In this document: piece by piece, positions 35,083-45,915 of the stretch | Position numbering within the stretch: position 1 is the first letter of the stretch | Layout: every line of letters starts with the position of its first letter | Assembly: GCF_013114545.1 (NCBI RefSeq) | Contig: NZ_VTXI01000029.1 | Span: 1-56,316, forward strand | Source of the DNA: Vibrio sp. RE86 | Lineage (GTDB): Bacteria > Pseudomonadota > Gammaproteobacteria > Enterobacterales > Vibrionaceae | Reading direction: 5' to 3' | Length of the DNA: 56,316 nucleotides | Program-made: the position numbers and the translations under genes | The notes under the pieces: model-generated | The model's database searches: none | Told to the model about the DNA's origin: nothing | What the model saw: the letters and a program-made list of their open reading frames with translations, nothing else

Positions 35083-35889
35083 CACTGATCATACTCGCTT
35101 CTGTGCCTACTAGGCCGTTAGCCCTAACCTTTGTTGATTGTATCAATCAAGTTCTTGGCTTCTCGACGGATTTCATCACTGCCATCAACAATAGCTTCTT
35201 CGAGAAGTTTAATCGCACCTTGGCCGTCGTTCATTTCAAGGTAAATCTTGGCAAGATCCAACTTACCCGCGGCTTCTGAATTGGCATCGACATCCGCTGA
35301 GTCACCAATATCTCCGATTACGTCAGGGAAATCATTTAAGCCAACATCAAGTTTGAGATCCTCTTCAACGAACCCATCCTCTTCTGACTCAACCTCTGCC
35401 ATTAACTCATCAATGGTGCGGTATTTATTTTCTTGAGGAGAGAAGTTATCAAGGTCAGGCTGCTCTTCCCAGTTTTCTTCGAGCACTTGTGCTTGCTCTG
35501 GCAAGTTATCCTGAGACCAAATATCTTGCTCATCTTCTGGGATTTCATCAGGAATAGTGGCTTGCTGTTCAGGTGACAAACTAAAGCCATTCCAGTCTTC
35601 ACCAATTTCAAGCATTGCATCGATATCAAGGCCTGCACTATCGGAAACGTCACTGTCCACAGGGCCGTCAAATGAGAAGCGCGCTGGTTCACTATCGTCT
35701 TCCGCTAGTAACTCATCAAATGCAGCTTCGTTAAACTCTTCACGAGACACATCTAAGTCATTTGAGCTTGCGGTTGTCGCATTCTCTGCAGGAATCTCAT
35801 TGAGATCTGGCAACTCAACAGAATCAAGCTCAAAATCATCACTGCCCTCAAGTAGCTCTTCCGAGCTTGGCTCTAGTTCAGCAAGTGCG

Positions 35890-36910
35890 TCTTCTTCGTT
35901 GAACTCTGGTAGATCTAAATCATCCAGTTCAAATGAAGGCTCTTCCGTTGTTGGCGCTTGTGGCTCGACAACGTCTGGGATCTCTAGCTCTGGCTCAGCT
36001 GCCACATCGGCTATGGCATCAGCAAGAGCATCTTCTTCGTTGAACTCAGGTAGATCTAAATCATCCAGTTCAAATGAAGGCTCTTCCGCTATTGGCGTTT
36101 GTGGCTCGACAACGTCTGGAATCTCTTGCTCTGGCTCAACTGTCGTATCGGTAAGCGCATCAGCAAAAGCATCTTCTTCGTTGAACTCAGGTAGATCTAA
36201 ATCATCCGGTTCAAATGAAGGCTCTTCCGCTATTGGCGTTTGTGGCTCAGTAACGTCTGGGATCTCTAGTTCTGGCTCAGAAGTCACATCAGCCATTGCA
36301 TCAGCAAGAGCGTCTTCTTCGTTGAACTCAGGTAGATCTAAATCATCTAGTTCAAATGAAGGCTCTTCCGCTGTTGGCACTTGCGGTTCAGTAACGTCTG
36401 GGAGCTCAAGATCTGGATCAGCTGCCACATCTGCAATAGCGTCTTCTTCGCTGTACTCAGGAAGCTCTAAATCATCAAGTTCAAACGAAGGCTCATCCGC
36501 TGTTGGCGCTTGTGGCTCAGCAACGTCTGGGATATCAAGTTCTGGCTCAGAAGTCACATCCGCAATCGCATCAGCAAGAGCGTCTTCTTCGTTGAACTCT
36601 GGAAGATCTAAATCATCAAGTTCAAACGAAGGCTCTTCCGCTGCTGGCGCTTGTGTCTCAGCAACGTCTGGAATCTCAAACTCTGGCTCTGCTGCCACGT
36701 CGGCAATAGCATCAGCAAGAGCGTCTTCTTCGCTGTACTCTGGAAGTTCTAAATCATCCAGTTCAAATGAAGGCTCTTCCGCTGTTGCCGCTTGTGGCTC
36801 GACAACGTCTGGGAGCTCAAGCTCTGGCTCTGCTGCCACGTCGGCAATAGCATCAGCAAGAGCGTCTTCTTCGCTGTACTCTGGAAGTTCTAAATCATCA
36901 AGTTCAATTG
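35890..36910 (-). repeat. Eight acidic protein repeats of HubP (about 135 nt each)
   Basis: Eight near-identical units of the pattern EEPSFELDDL(D/E)LPE(F/Y)(N/S)EEDALADAIADV...EPELEIPDVVEPQ. One unit lacks the ALAD segment. Such a run of acidic repeats is the hallmark of Vibrio HubP. DNA identity between units is high enough to allow copy-number change by recombination. Confidence 0.9.
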
Positions 36911-37107
36911 ATGATTCTTCCTCTGTTGGCGCATTTGGCTCGAGAGCTTCCGTTTCTGCAAAAGACGCAATGCTATCTTCAGCTTGTACTTCTGCTGGTT
37001 CATCGATAAGCCAGTCATCATCTTGAGGAATGCCAAACTCATTTGGGATCGCTTCAGGTGTTGATAGACCACTTTGTTCCAGCTCAACAACCGGTTCAGC
37101 TTGCTCT

Positions 37108-37206
37108 GGAACTTCTGGAACTTCTGGAACTTCTGGAACTTCTGGAACTTCTGGAACTTCTGGAACTTCTGGAACTTCTGGAACTTCTGGAACTTCTGGA
37201 ACTTCT
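37108..37206. repeat. 9-nt tandem repeat, 11 copies (GGAACTTCT)
   Basis: Eleven perfect copies of GGAACTTCT. In the correct hubP frame on the minus strand they encode (VPE)n; in the frame inherited from the 5' half they read KFQ. The frame change lies at the 37206/37215 edge. Copy-number change alone cannot cause it because the unit is a multiple of three. Confidence 0.95.
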
Positions 37207-37388
37207 GGTCTTCATCATCAACGGCAACAGCTTCGCTTTCATCGTTAGCCACTGATTCAACTTGAGGTGTTGGTTCTTCAGTTTCTAGCGCTTCGGCAAT
37301 GGAGTCGAGGTCATCTGATTCAACATTAAAATCTGGGTTCTCAACTTCATCAATTGCAGCGGTGAGCCAATCGTCTTCATCTTCAATT

Positions 37389-37454
<66 letters not shown>

Positions 37455-39969
37455 TCAAGAGTTTCTAATTGCGCTTGAGTGTCAAGCTCTAACTCTTGTT
37501 CACCAGTTGGTTCTAGGTCTGCGTCAAGGTCAAGCTCATCAAGCAGCGGATCGGCCTCTGGCGCGACGCTAAGCATATCGTCAATAAAGTCTTCACTAGA
37601 GAAGTCTTGCTCAGCTGACGGCTCTTCAATGACTTCCAGTTCTTCAACATTAGACGGCTCCTCGGTGACATTAGGCTGCTCTAGCTGTTCGTTAAGAAGT
37701 TCATCAAAGTCTGTTGCACCGAATTCTACTTCTGGCTCATCTTCGCTTTGCTTTTCAATATCAAGCAATTCTTCGAACAGATCGGTGCTTTCATCACCCA
37801 AATCATCACTATTGGACTCACTAACAGTGCTATCAGCGACGTCAGCGAGTAAGTCAGTGCTGTCTTCTAAATCAAAAGATTCCTCTTGGGTATTACCAAT
37901 AAGGTCATCAAGTTCCGAATCTAAATCGAACTCACTGTCATCCTCAGAGTCAGTAATAAACTCGTCTAGTAGGTCGGTGCTATCTTCATCTAACTCTTCT
38001 TCAGCGCCGATCAACTCATCAAACGGATCACTTTCAATGTTTGCTTGAGTAGGTTCAGGGCTATGCTCGTCTAACAACTCATCAAGCAAATCGGTACTTT
38101 CTGAACTGATATCAACACTGTCTTCTTCCAGCATTTCATCGAGCAAAGCCGTCTCATCAATTGAGTTAGCCTCTAATGCATCGAGATCAGCTTGCTGCTC
38201 CATTTGGGCAAAGATGTCATCGATTTCATCATCAGACGCTAAGCTTGGCTCAGACAGGCTATCACCTGACTCATCACTTAAATCAAACGTGTCTTCGCCT
38301 TCGTCCAGCAAGTTGTCAAAGTCGAGATCATCACTGCTATCAGCGTCGTCTTGTGTTTCATTGAAGAGGTCATCTAATAGAGATTGGTCCAGCGAGTCAG
38401 TACCTAACTCTTCAGCCTCTCCATCCTCTGCAAGCAGAGAGTCAAAATCATCTTGCGAGAAGCCACCTTCGTCTGAAAGGTCAAAGCCAGTTTCTGGTTC
38501 GTCGGTACCATCAATGACAACTTCATCAAGCGCGCGTTCCATCTCTTCGAGACCCAGCGCCTTGTCTTCACCATTAACACTAATACCACTTGAGCCTAGG
38601 TCTGCATCAGCAAGCGACTCATCTAAGTCGCCATCATCACCAATGCCTGCAAATGGGTCTTCGTCATCCTCACCTTCCAAGTTGAAGTCGAGATCACTGT
38701 CATCAAGATCAGCAAAAACATCCGCATCACCATTGCTTTCATCATTAAGATCAATGTCATCGCCAAATAGCTGCTCACTATCACTTTCCGACTCACCAAA
38801 CAGATCGTCATCAAGTAGCAAGTCATCATCAATATCTTCGTTGAGAGTTTCTGCGACAGGCGGAACAACTGGCGGCGGCGACTGCTCGGTCATTTCTTGT
38901 TGCGGCTGCTCCTCTTTGTTAGAGCGGCGGCCTAGCAACATGACAACAAGCAAGCCAATCAACAAACCAGGAATAATGGCTAAAGCTGCAACTAGCCAAG
39001 TATTAGAGAAAAGTTCTTCTAGTGGTGATGGAGCAAGTTGTTTCTCGTCAGCAACACGGCGGCGCTCTTCTTCCAACAGCTTTTCAACTTCATCACGAAT
39101 GCGGTTTTCATCACCGAGTTCATCTTTTAAAACATCCACCTCAGACTGAACATCAGCCAGCATGAGTCGAAGTTTATGATTCTTCTCTTCCAGTGCCATC
39201 AACTCGGATTCTGACATCTCTAGTTGATTTTCAAGGCTTTTAACCTGCTGTTGATTTTCGCGTTTAGCAATCTGTTTTAGATCGCTATTGTCCAACGTAG
39301 TTGGTTTAACGTCTGGTGATTCAACTGGCGCTGTTGATTTAGAGACGGGAGCTTCCGAAGCAACAGGGGTAGGACGCGGGTTAGGAGAAACTTTGCCAAG
39401 CCTCGCCTGATGAGCGTTCATTACATTGACAGCTTCTTCAGTACTCACGCTGCGAACTTGGTTTAGCGACGGAATTCGAATGGTACTTTGAGGGATCAGC
39501 TCATGGATATTTTGATTATCAAACGCTTGAGGGTTTAACTGATAAATGGCGTAAAGCGTTTGTTGAACCGAAACTGAGTTGGACGGACGTAACTGACTGG
39601 CGATACCCCAAAGCGTTTCTTGGGAGGTCGTTGGTCCATAAAAGCGCGACGGCTCTGCTGTTGTACGATTGCTGCGAGTAACAGGCTCAGAAAACTGGGG
39701 AGCCGATTGAAGCTCACCATTTGGCCCTTTAAGGCGAATGCTCTCAGCATTTACGATAGAAGTTTGAGTCACGGCAACCATTGCTAAAGGCAACAGTAGA
39801 CGCTGGAAAAGTCGACGCATATAAGGCTCAGCTATGTGCTCAATTAAAAATTAATGTAATGATCTGTTAAATATATCGGATAAACCCACCAAAACTATAG
39901 GTGTAGAGCTAAAAAATGTGTGTCTAGCGCCATAATCGCATTAATCTCACACAAATTTTTCACGATCGA

Positions 39970-40002
39970 TTAAAAAAGCCTCACACAATGGCGAGGCTTT
40001 AT
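39970..40002 (-). terminator. Terminator of asd
   Basis: On the minus strand AAAGCCTC ... GAGGCTTT forms an 8-bp stem followed by TTTTAATCG, 20 bases beyond the asd stop. Confidence 0.8.
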
Positions 40003-40021
40003 AAATCAAGTTATCAACCGA

Positions 40022-41035
40022 TTAGTAGTAATCGCGAATCAGGACTTCAGCAATCTGTACTGCATTGGTTGCGGCACCCTTGCGGACGTTGTCTGCAACT
40101 ACCCATAAGTTCACACCGCTATGGTGGCTAATATCATTGCGAATACGTCCTACCATTACGTGATCTTTTCCACCAGCATCGCGAACTTGAGTCGGGAAGT
40201 CTTCACCTTGGAATACTTCTACCCCTTCCGTGTTCTCTAGTAGATTGATCACCTCTTGCGCATCAATCGGTGCGCACGTTTCTAGATGGATCGCTTCTGC
40301 GTGACCGTAGAATACCGGAACACGAACACACGTTGGGTTTACCGTGATACCTGGATCATTGAAAATTTTCTGCGTTTCCCAAACCATCTTCATCTCTTCA
40401 CGGGTGTAGCCGTTTTCCATGAACTGATCAATTTGTGGGATACAGTTAAACGCAATCTGTTGAGAGAACTGCTCGTTCTCAGCTGGCATGCCATTCAGCA
40501 ACTTAGCAGTTTGACCAGCTAACTCGTCAACCCCTGCCTTACCAGCACCTGATACTGACTGATAAGTCGATACGTTGATACGCTCGATACCTACCGCGTC
40601 ATGGATTGGCTTTAACGCTACCAACATTTGAATCGTTGAGCAGTTAGGGTTTGCGATGATATTACGGTTACGAAACTCAGCAATAGCTTCTGGGTTGACT
40701 TCAGGCACAACTAACGGAATATCGTACTCGTAGCGGAACTGGGAAGTATTGTCGATGACGATAACGCCTTCATCAGCAGCGATTGGAGCCCATTTCGCCG
40801 ACAATTCACCGCCCGCAGAAAATAGACCAATATGAGCTTGAGACCAATCAAACTCTTCGACGTTTTGTACTCGTACTGTCTTACCATTGAAACGGTAAGT
40901 CTTACCGGCACTACGCTCACTCGCTAGCAAGAAGATCTCACCAACCGGAAACTTGCGCTCTTGCAGCACCTCAAGAATTGTTTCACCTACCGCGCCCGTC
41001 GCGCCTAGTACAGCAACATTGTATTGTTGGCTCAT
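40022..41035 (-). CDS. asd: Aspartate-semialdehyde dehydrogenase (in the usg position)
   Basis: A 337-residue protein with an N-terminal Rossmann fold (VAVLGATGAVGETILEVL) and the catalytic region NPNCSTIQMLVALKPIHD. The active-site cysteine of the NCST motif is intact, as are the QSVSGAGKAGVDEL and RVPVFYGHAEAIH segments. It should reduce aspartyl phosphate to the semialdehyde for lysine, threonine, methionine and cell-wall diaminopimelate. The same position in E. coli is held by usg, a homologue that has lost the cysteine. Vibrio has a second asd elsewhere. It overlaps the pdxB stop by four bases (ATGA). Confidence 0.92.
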   Translation of the reverse strand: MSQQYNVAVLGATGAVGETILEVLQERKFPVGEIFLLASERSAGKTYRFNGKTVRVQNVEEFDWSQAHIGLFSAGGELSAKWAPIAADEGVIVIDNTSQFRYEYDIPLVVPEVNPEAIAEFRNRNIIANPNCSTIQMLVALKPIHDAVGIERINVSTYQSVSGAGKAGVDELAGQTAKLLNGMPAENEQFSQQIAFNCIPQIDQFMENGYTREEMKMVWETQKIFNDPGITVNPTCVRVPVFYGHAEAIHLETCAPIDAQEVINLLENTEGVEVFQGEDFPTQVRDAGGKDHVMVGRIRNDISHHSGVNLWVVADNVRKGAATNAVQIAEVLIRDYY

Positions 41036-42165
41036 TGACTTACCTCAACCTGAAAACCTAGTTTTTCTAGTGGTGACAGTCCACATGACTCATCTCCCAC
41101 TAATGTGACAGCACTGTACTCACGACGATCCCAGTAATTCTTACGCATCAGGTCAAACGCACCTGGCTTACTGATTTCTCGACGGAATAAGGCGTCATCT
41201 TTGCGCACATCATAGACTAGCTGTGTAATGTTATGCAGCGTTGCTTCGTCCCATTGACGGTCCACTACCAATTTAGGTACTGGCGCTGTCGGCAGCAAGT
41301 CACTGGCATGCGCACGTAATTCGTTATTTAAGAACTCACAGTAGCTGTTGAATATCATCGTCGTACCGCGAGCTTTCCCTTCCAGACCATAACCTGCAAC
41401 GTGAGGGGTTGCGAATGCTAGCAGAGGCAGAAGCTCCATATCAACCTCTGGCTCAAATTCAAACACATCTAATGCTGCAATAAAGCCATCATTTTTCTGC
41501 AAACGCGCTTTTAAAGCAGTGTTGTCAACGATAGGGCCGCGAGCCGCGTTGATCAGAATCTGGTCGCTACGCAGTTGGTTCAGCACTTGTTCATTGATTA
41601 AGTGATGAGTTGGATACTTGCCATCACGAGTAATCGGGGTGTGCAATGTTATTATATCGGCTTGCTCAAGCAACTCTTCAACGGGTGTAAAATGGCGGCT
41701 ATCCCCTTCGTCTTGTTTAATCGGGTCATTAATAAGTACCTTGATCCCAATCCCTTCAAGACATTTCTGCAAGTAACTGCCGACTTGACCCGCACCGATA
41801 ATACCCACGGTTTTATCGAATACTGAAAAGCCATGCTGCTGAGCTAACACCATCATAGCGCTAAATGCATACTCAGCCACCCCCACTTTGTTACAGCCTG
41901 GTGCCGCAGTAAAGAAAATACCTTTATCTCTTAAAAGTTGCTGGTCAACGTGGTCCATGCCTGCTGTCGCAGTGCCGACAAACTTTAATTTGTTAGCTTT
42001 AACGATCAGTTCTGCATTCACTTTGGTGACAGAGCGGATCATCAATGCGTCAACATCGACAAGATCGTCAGCAGTTAAGGTTCGACCAGACTTTAGAACA
42101 ACGTCGCCCAGCTGGCTGAACAGTTGCTCAGCATAAGGCATATTTTCATCGATAAGGATTTTCAT
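41032..42165 (-). CDS. pdxB: Erythronate-4-phosphate dehydrogenase PdxB
   Basis: A 377-residue D-2-hydroxyacid-dehydrogenase-family enzyme of the DXP-dependent pyridoxal phosphate pathway. It shows MKILIDENMPYAEQLF at the start, the NAD fold GIIGAGQVGSYLQKCLEGIG, the catalytic arginine region LINAARGPIVDN and the histidine in TPHVAGYG, plus the PdxB-specific C-terminal domain (KPGAFDLMRKNYWDRREYS). The ATG at 42165 was chosen; the 35 codons of open frame upstream read through intergenic sequence. Confidence 0.96.
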   Translation of the reverse strand: MKILIDENMPYAEQLFSQLGDVVLKSGRTLTADDLVDVDALMIRSVTKVNAELIVKANKLKFVGTATAGMDHVDQQLLRDKGIFFTAAPGCNKVGVAEYAFSAMMVLAQQHGFSVFDKTVGIIGAGQVGSYLQKCLEGIGIKVLINDPIKQDEGDSRHFTPVEELLEQADIITLHTPITRDGKYPTHHLINEQVLNQLRSDQILINAARGPIVDNTALKARLQKNDGFIAALDVFEFEPEVDMELLPLLAFATPHVAGYGLEGKARGTTMIFNSYCEFLNNELRAHASDLLPTAPVPKLVVDRQWDEATLHNITQLVYDVRKDDALFRREISKPGAFDLMRKNYWDRREYSAVTLVGDESCGLSPLEKLGFQVEVSQ

Positions 42166-42257
42166 GTAGTTACTTGAGTAGAGTTGCAATTGATTTGATT
42201 GTGCAGAAAAGGGCAGCCACTGTCGAGGGATTAATGAATGCCAAACTGCAGATAGAA

Positions 42258-42286
42258 AAATGCCCGGCATAATAGCCGGGCAATAG
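42258..42286 (-). terminator. Terminator of fabB
   Basis: TGCCCGGC / GCCGGGCA stem with an ATAATA loop, followed on the minus strand by TTTTTC. It lies in the 256-base gap between fabB and pdxB. Confidence 0.8.
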
Positions 42287-42421
42287 TCCAGAACAAAAGG
42301 ATCTTAACCCGCTCTCCATGGATTAAAGTCTGCGTCTGTTCGATTCACCTTGATAACAAGGTGTATCAGCTCTGGAAACTGGATTGCACGTGCGAGCGAG
42401 AAGCAAGCACCGCAAATTCAG

Positions 42422-43633
42422 TTAGCCTTGGTACTTCTTGATAACTAAAGTAGCGTTCGTGCCACCAAAACCAAAGCTGTTCGACATAACTGTTGTTAAC
42501 TCAGCGTCACGAGCTTCAGTTACGATGTCTAGACCTTGTGCTGCTTCGTCTAGGTTTTCTACGTTGATGCTTGGAGCAATAAAGCTGTTCTCTAGCATAA
42601 GTGTAGAGTAGATTGCTTCATGTACACCTGCCGCACCAAGAGCGTGACCTGTCATCGCTTTAGTTGCAGAGATAGCTGGGCTGTTATCACCAAATAGCTC
42701 TTGAATCGCACCTAGCTCTTTAACATCACCAACAGGTGTTGAAGTGCCGTGAGTGTTAACGTAATCGATGCTATCGACATCTTGCATTGCCATCTTCATA
42801 CAACGCACAGCGCCTTCACCAGATGGAGCAACCATGTCGTAGCCATCTGAAGTTGCACCGTAGCCTACGATTTCACCGTAAATTTTAGCGCCACGAGCAA
42901 GAGCGTGTTCTAGCTCTTCGATCACCATCATGCCGCCGCCGCCAGAGATAACAAAACCGTCACGGTCTGCGTCGTATGTACGTGACGCTTTATCTGGTGT
43001 TTCATTGTATTTGGTTGATAGTGCGCCCATTGCATCAAACATCATAGTTTGAGACCAATCTAGCTCTTCACCACCACCAGCAAAAACGATGTCTTGTTTG
43101 CCAAGTTGGATAAGTTCCATTGCGTGACCAATACAGTGTGCAGATGTTGCACATGCAGAACTCATTGAGTAGTTCACGCCACGAATTTTAAATGGTGTTG
43201 CAAGACATGCAGAAACAGTAGAAGACATTGTACGTGGTACCATGTAAGGACCTACACGCTTAACGCCTTTTTCACGCATGATATCTGTCGCGACTGTTTG
43301 GTTTAGTGCAGAAGCACCACCAGAACCAGCAACAATACCTGTGCGATCGTTAGATACTTGCTCTTCAGTTAGGCTCGCATCTTCAATTGCTTGCTGCATT
43401 GATAGGTATGCATAAGCAGCCGCGTCACCCATAAAGCGCATCTTTTTGCGATCGATGTGCTCTGATGGATTAATCTTTAGATCACCCCAAACCTGTGAAC
43501 GAAGGCCATGTTCCTTAAATTGCTCAGAGGAAGTGATACCAGATTTGCCCGCTTTTAGAGACGCTAAAACTTCTTCGACGTTGTTACCGATACTTGAAAC
43601 AATACCCATACCGGTGATTACGACTCGTTTCAT
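42422..43633 (-). CDS. fabB: 3-oxoacyl-[acyl-carrier-protein] synthase I FabB
   Basis: A 403-residue condensing enzyme for fatty-acid elongation, essential for unsaturated chains. The catalytic Cys-His-His set is present: SSACATSAHC (about 160-169), THGTSTPVGD (about 298) and GHALGAAGVHEA (about 333). The start MKRVVITGMGIVSSIG at 43633 matches E. coli; an upstream in-frame codon at 43654 was rejected. It is divergent from mnmC, the same arrangement as in E. coli. Confidence 0.97.
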   Translation of the reverse strand: MKRVVITGMGIVSSIGNNVEEVLASLKAGKSGITSSEQFKEHGLRSQVWGDLKINPSEHIDRKKMRFMGDAAAYAYLSMQQAIEDASLTEEQVSNDRTGIVAGSGGASALNQTVATDIMREKGVKRVGPYMVPRTMSSTVSACLATPFKIRGVNYSMSSACATSAHCIGHAMELIQLGKQDIVFAGGGEELDWSQTMMFDAMGALSTKYNETPDKASRTYDADRDGFVISGGGGMMVIEELEHALARGAKIYGEIVGYGATSDGYDMVAPSGEGAVRCMKMAMQDVDSIDYVNTHGTSTPVGDVKELGAIQELFGDNSPAISATKAMTGHALGAAGVHEAIYSTLMLENSFIAPSINVENLDEAAQGLDIVTEARDAELTTVMSNSFGFGGTNATLVIKKYQG

Positions 43634-43761
43634 TATGACATTCCTATAATTCAAAAATCCGCTAGATAATAACTAAGATAGTGAGGAAAAGTGGTCAGCT
43701 TTCCCTTAAAACCGTACAATTACGCCAATATTATCGCATCTACTCACATATTTCCGACATT

Positions 43762-45786
43762 ATGACCTCGATAACCAACGCACAACTGGACTGGAACGAT
43801 GCTGGCACGCCTGTTTCAGATCAATTCGATGATGTTTACTTCTCTAACGTGAACGGTCTAGAAGAGACTCGCTACGTTTTTTTACATCAAAATCATCTCC
43901 CACAAAGATGGCAAACGTATGACCAACGCCGCTTTGTGATTGCTGAGACTGGCTTTGGTACGGGGCTTAATTTCCTTGCCGTTTGGCAATGGTTTGATCA
44001 GTTTAGACAACAAAACCCTGAGTCGACACTAAAGGAGCTGCACTTCGTTAGCTTCGAAAAATACCCGCTTAGCCAAACCGACCTAGTTAAAGCCCACAGC
44101 GCCTGGCCTGAACTCGCTGAGTATGCGAAGAAACTCCAACAACACTACCCTATTGCTGTACCTGAATGTCATCGCATCGTATTGGAAGATGGTGCCATTA
44201 CGCTCGACTTATGGTTTGGTGATATCAAAGACTGCATGCCAAAAGTGCCTGTCACAAAAGAAGGCCTCGTCGACGCTTGGTTCCTAGATGGCTTTGCGCC
44301 AAGTAAGAACCCTGAGATGTGGAACCAAGACCTGTTTAATGGCATGGCTAAACTGGCGAAGCAAGATTGTACCTGCGCGACATTCACTGCGGCTGGGTTT
44401 GTTCGTCGAGGCCTTATTGAAGCTGGCTTTGAAATGAAGAAAGTCAAAGGCTTTGGTACTAAGCGAGATATGATTGCGGGCAGCTTGCCCACCAAGAAAG
44501 CGGACTCAAACGTAAAGCCTTGGTTCTACCGTGAGCAGCCTAAAGCAGCAGATTCAATCGCCATCATCGGCGGTGGCGTGGCGAGCGCAACACTAGCGAA
44601 GACGCTCACTCGTCGCGGCAAGCACGTGACGCTCTACTGCCAAGATGAACGCCCAGCCCAAGGCGCTTCAGGGAATCGTCAAGGAGCCGTGTATCCACTA
44701 CTAAATGGCGGTCATGAAGGTGTTTCACGCGTATTTGCTCCGGCATTTTTATTTGCTCGTCAGTTTGTTGAACAAGCCGCAGAAGAGATTCGCTTTGATC
44801 ATAGTTGGTGTGGTGTGACACAACTTATGTGGAATGACGACGCAGCGAGAAAGCTAGAGAATATGCTCAAAGGCGATTTCGACAACCAATTGATTGAACG
44901 TTTAGACGCTGAACAAACTGCAGAAACGATCGGTTTACCGATTGATATGGCCAGTGTCCACTACCCACTTGGTGGCTGGCTCTGTCCGGCTGAGTTAACT
45001 CAAGGGTTAATTGCTCAGCTAGAGCAAAAAGAGACGTTCACAGCTCACTTCAATACTAAGATTGAACGTTTAGAATGGAGTAATGAGCAGCAAAGCTGGA
45101 CGCTATCCGCAGGTGAATCAAACTTTACTCATGACACCGTCATTGTCGCAAATGGCCACCAGTTTGCTGAGCTTGAACAGACGTCAGAGATCCCACTTGG
45201 TCAAGTGAAAGGTCAGGTTAGTCATATTCCGACGTCAGACAAATTAACTAAGCTCAAAACGGTACTTTGTTACGACGGCTATATGACGCCAGTTAACCCT
45301 AACAATGGCCATCATTGTATTGGTGCAAGCTATGATCGCTCTCATTTAGACAATGTGTTCGATCCTGTCGCGCAGCAAGAGAATAGCGACAAATTACGAA
45401 AATGCGTACCAAATCAAGATTGGGTAGAGCAAGTTGACACATCAGGGAATCAGTCACGACAGGGGATCCGCTGCGTAAGCCGAGATCATCTTCCTTTTGT
45501 TGGTAACGTGGGTAAATTAGATGAAACCGCAGAAGTGTACGCTGAATTACACAAGAAAAAGCCAGCATTAAACGCGGTCAACGTACCAAACCAGCCGAAC
45601 CTATTTTGTATGTTAGGGCTAGGCTCTCGCGGACTCAGCTCAGCCCCTCTACTTGCTGAAGTCTTGGCATCACAAATTTGTGGTGATCCTCTTCCATTGC
45701 CAGTGGATGTTCTAGAGCAACTCCACCCAAGCCGCATGTGGGTAAGGAAGCTAAGAAAAGGCAAAGCAATTAATAAACTGCAATAG
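43762..45786 (+). CDS. mnmC: Bifunctional tRNA 5-methylaminomethyl-2-thiouridine biosynthesis protein MnmC
   Basis: A 674-residue fusion. The N-terminal methyltransferase domain (about 1-240) has the SAM-binding ETGFGTGLNFLAVWQWF and the WFLDGFAPSKNPEMWN motif. The C-terminal FAD oxidoreductase domain (from about 255) begins with IAIIGGGVASATLAKTL. Together they convert cmnm5(s2)U34 to mnm5(s2)U34 in tRNA: the FAD domain removes the carboxymethyl group, then the other domain methylates. The ATG at 43762 gives the family's usual N terminus (MTSITNAQLDWND); the frame is open 27 codons upstream into the fabB promoter region. Confidence 0.96.
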   Translation: MTSITNAQLDWNDAGTPVSDQFDDVYFSNVNGLEETRYVFLHQNHLPQRWQTYDQRRFVIAETGFGTGLNFLAVWQWFDQFRQQNPESTLKELHFVSFEKYPLSQTDLVKAHSAWPELAEYAKKLQQHYPIAVPECHRIVLEDGAITLDLWFGDIKDCMPKVPVTKEGLVDAWFLDGFAPSKNPEMWNQDLFNGMAKLAKQDCTCATFTAAGFVRRGLIEAGFEMKKVKGFGTKRDMIAGSLPTKKADSNVKPWFYREQPKAADSIAIIGGGVASATLAKTLTRRGKHVTLYCQDERPAQGASGNRQGAVYPLLNGGHEGVSRVFAPAFLFARQFVEQAAEEIRFDHSWCGVTQLMWNDDAARKLENMLKGDFDNQLIERLDAEQTAETIGLPIDMASVHYPLGGWLCPAELTQGLIAQLEQKETFTAHFNTKIERLEWSNEQQSWTLSAGESNFTHDTVIVANGHQFAELEQTSEIPLGQVKGQVSHIPTSDKLTKLKTVLCYDGYMTPVNPNNGHHCIGASYDRSHLDNVFDPVAQQENSDKLRKCVPNQDWVEQVDTSGNQSRQGIRCVSRDHLPFVGNVGKLDETAEVYAELHKKKPALNAVNVPNQPNLFCMLGLGSRGLSSAPLLAEVLASQICGDPLPLPVDVLEQLHPSRMWVRKLRKGKAINKLQ

Positions 45787-45860
45787 ATTGGGGGAGTTTA
45801 TGAATTGTTAGAGGTTTCGCACAGATTGATATGCAACATTTAGCAATACGTATATTAAAC

Positions 45861-45888
45861 TTCAAACAGTCTCTAGTTTATTTACAAT
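45861..45888 (+). promoter_or_regulatory. Possible sigma-70 promoter of the lipoprotein gene
   Basis: TTCAAA (45861-45866) and TACAAT (45883-45888) with a 16-base spacer, 27 bases before the start codon at 45916. The -10 element matches five of six consensus bases. Confidence 0.4.
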
Positions 45889-45915
45889 ACGTCCGATTGA
45901 AAAAGGACTATATCT

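Noticed and set aside
35124..36839. A separate 571-codon gene downstream of hubP
   Set aside because: Its start would be an internal GTG inside a repeat unit; the frame is open far upstream and the content is the rest of HubP.
35557..37026. A plus-strand Ser-rich open frame of 489 codons
   Set aside because: It is the antisense reading of the acidic HubP repeats; no ribosome site, and composition is only what the opposite strand imposes.
37108..37206. CRISPR-like array
   Set aside because: The unit is a 9-nt head-to-tail repeat without spacers, inside a coding region.
38214..39149. A plus-strand Ser-rich open frame of 311 codons
   Set aside because: Antisense shadow of the acidic 5' half of hubP.
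43660..43720. FadR or FabR operator between fabB and mnmC
   Set aside because: Only half-site resemblance (GTGGTCAGC, CCGTACAATTACGCC); not enough to report.
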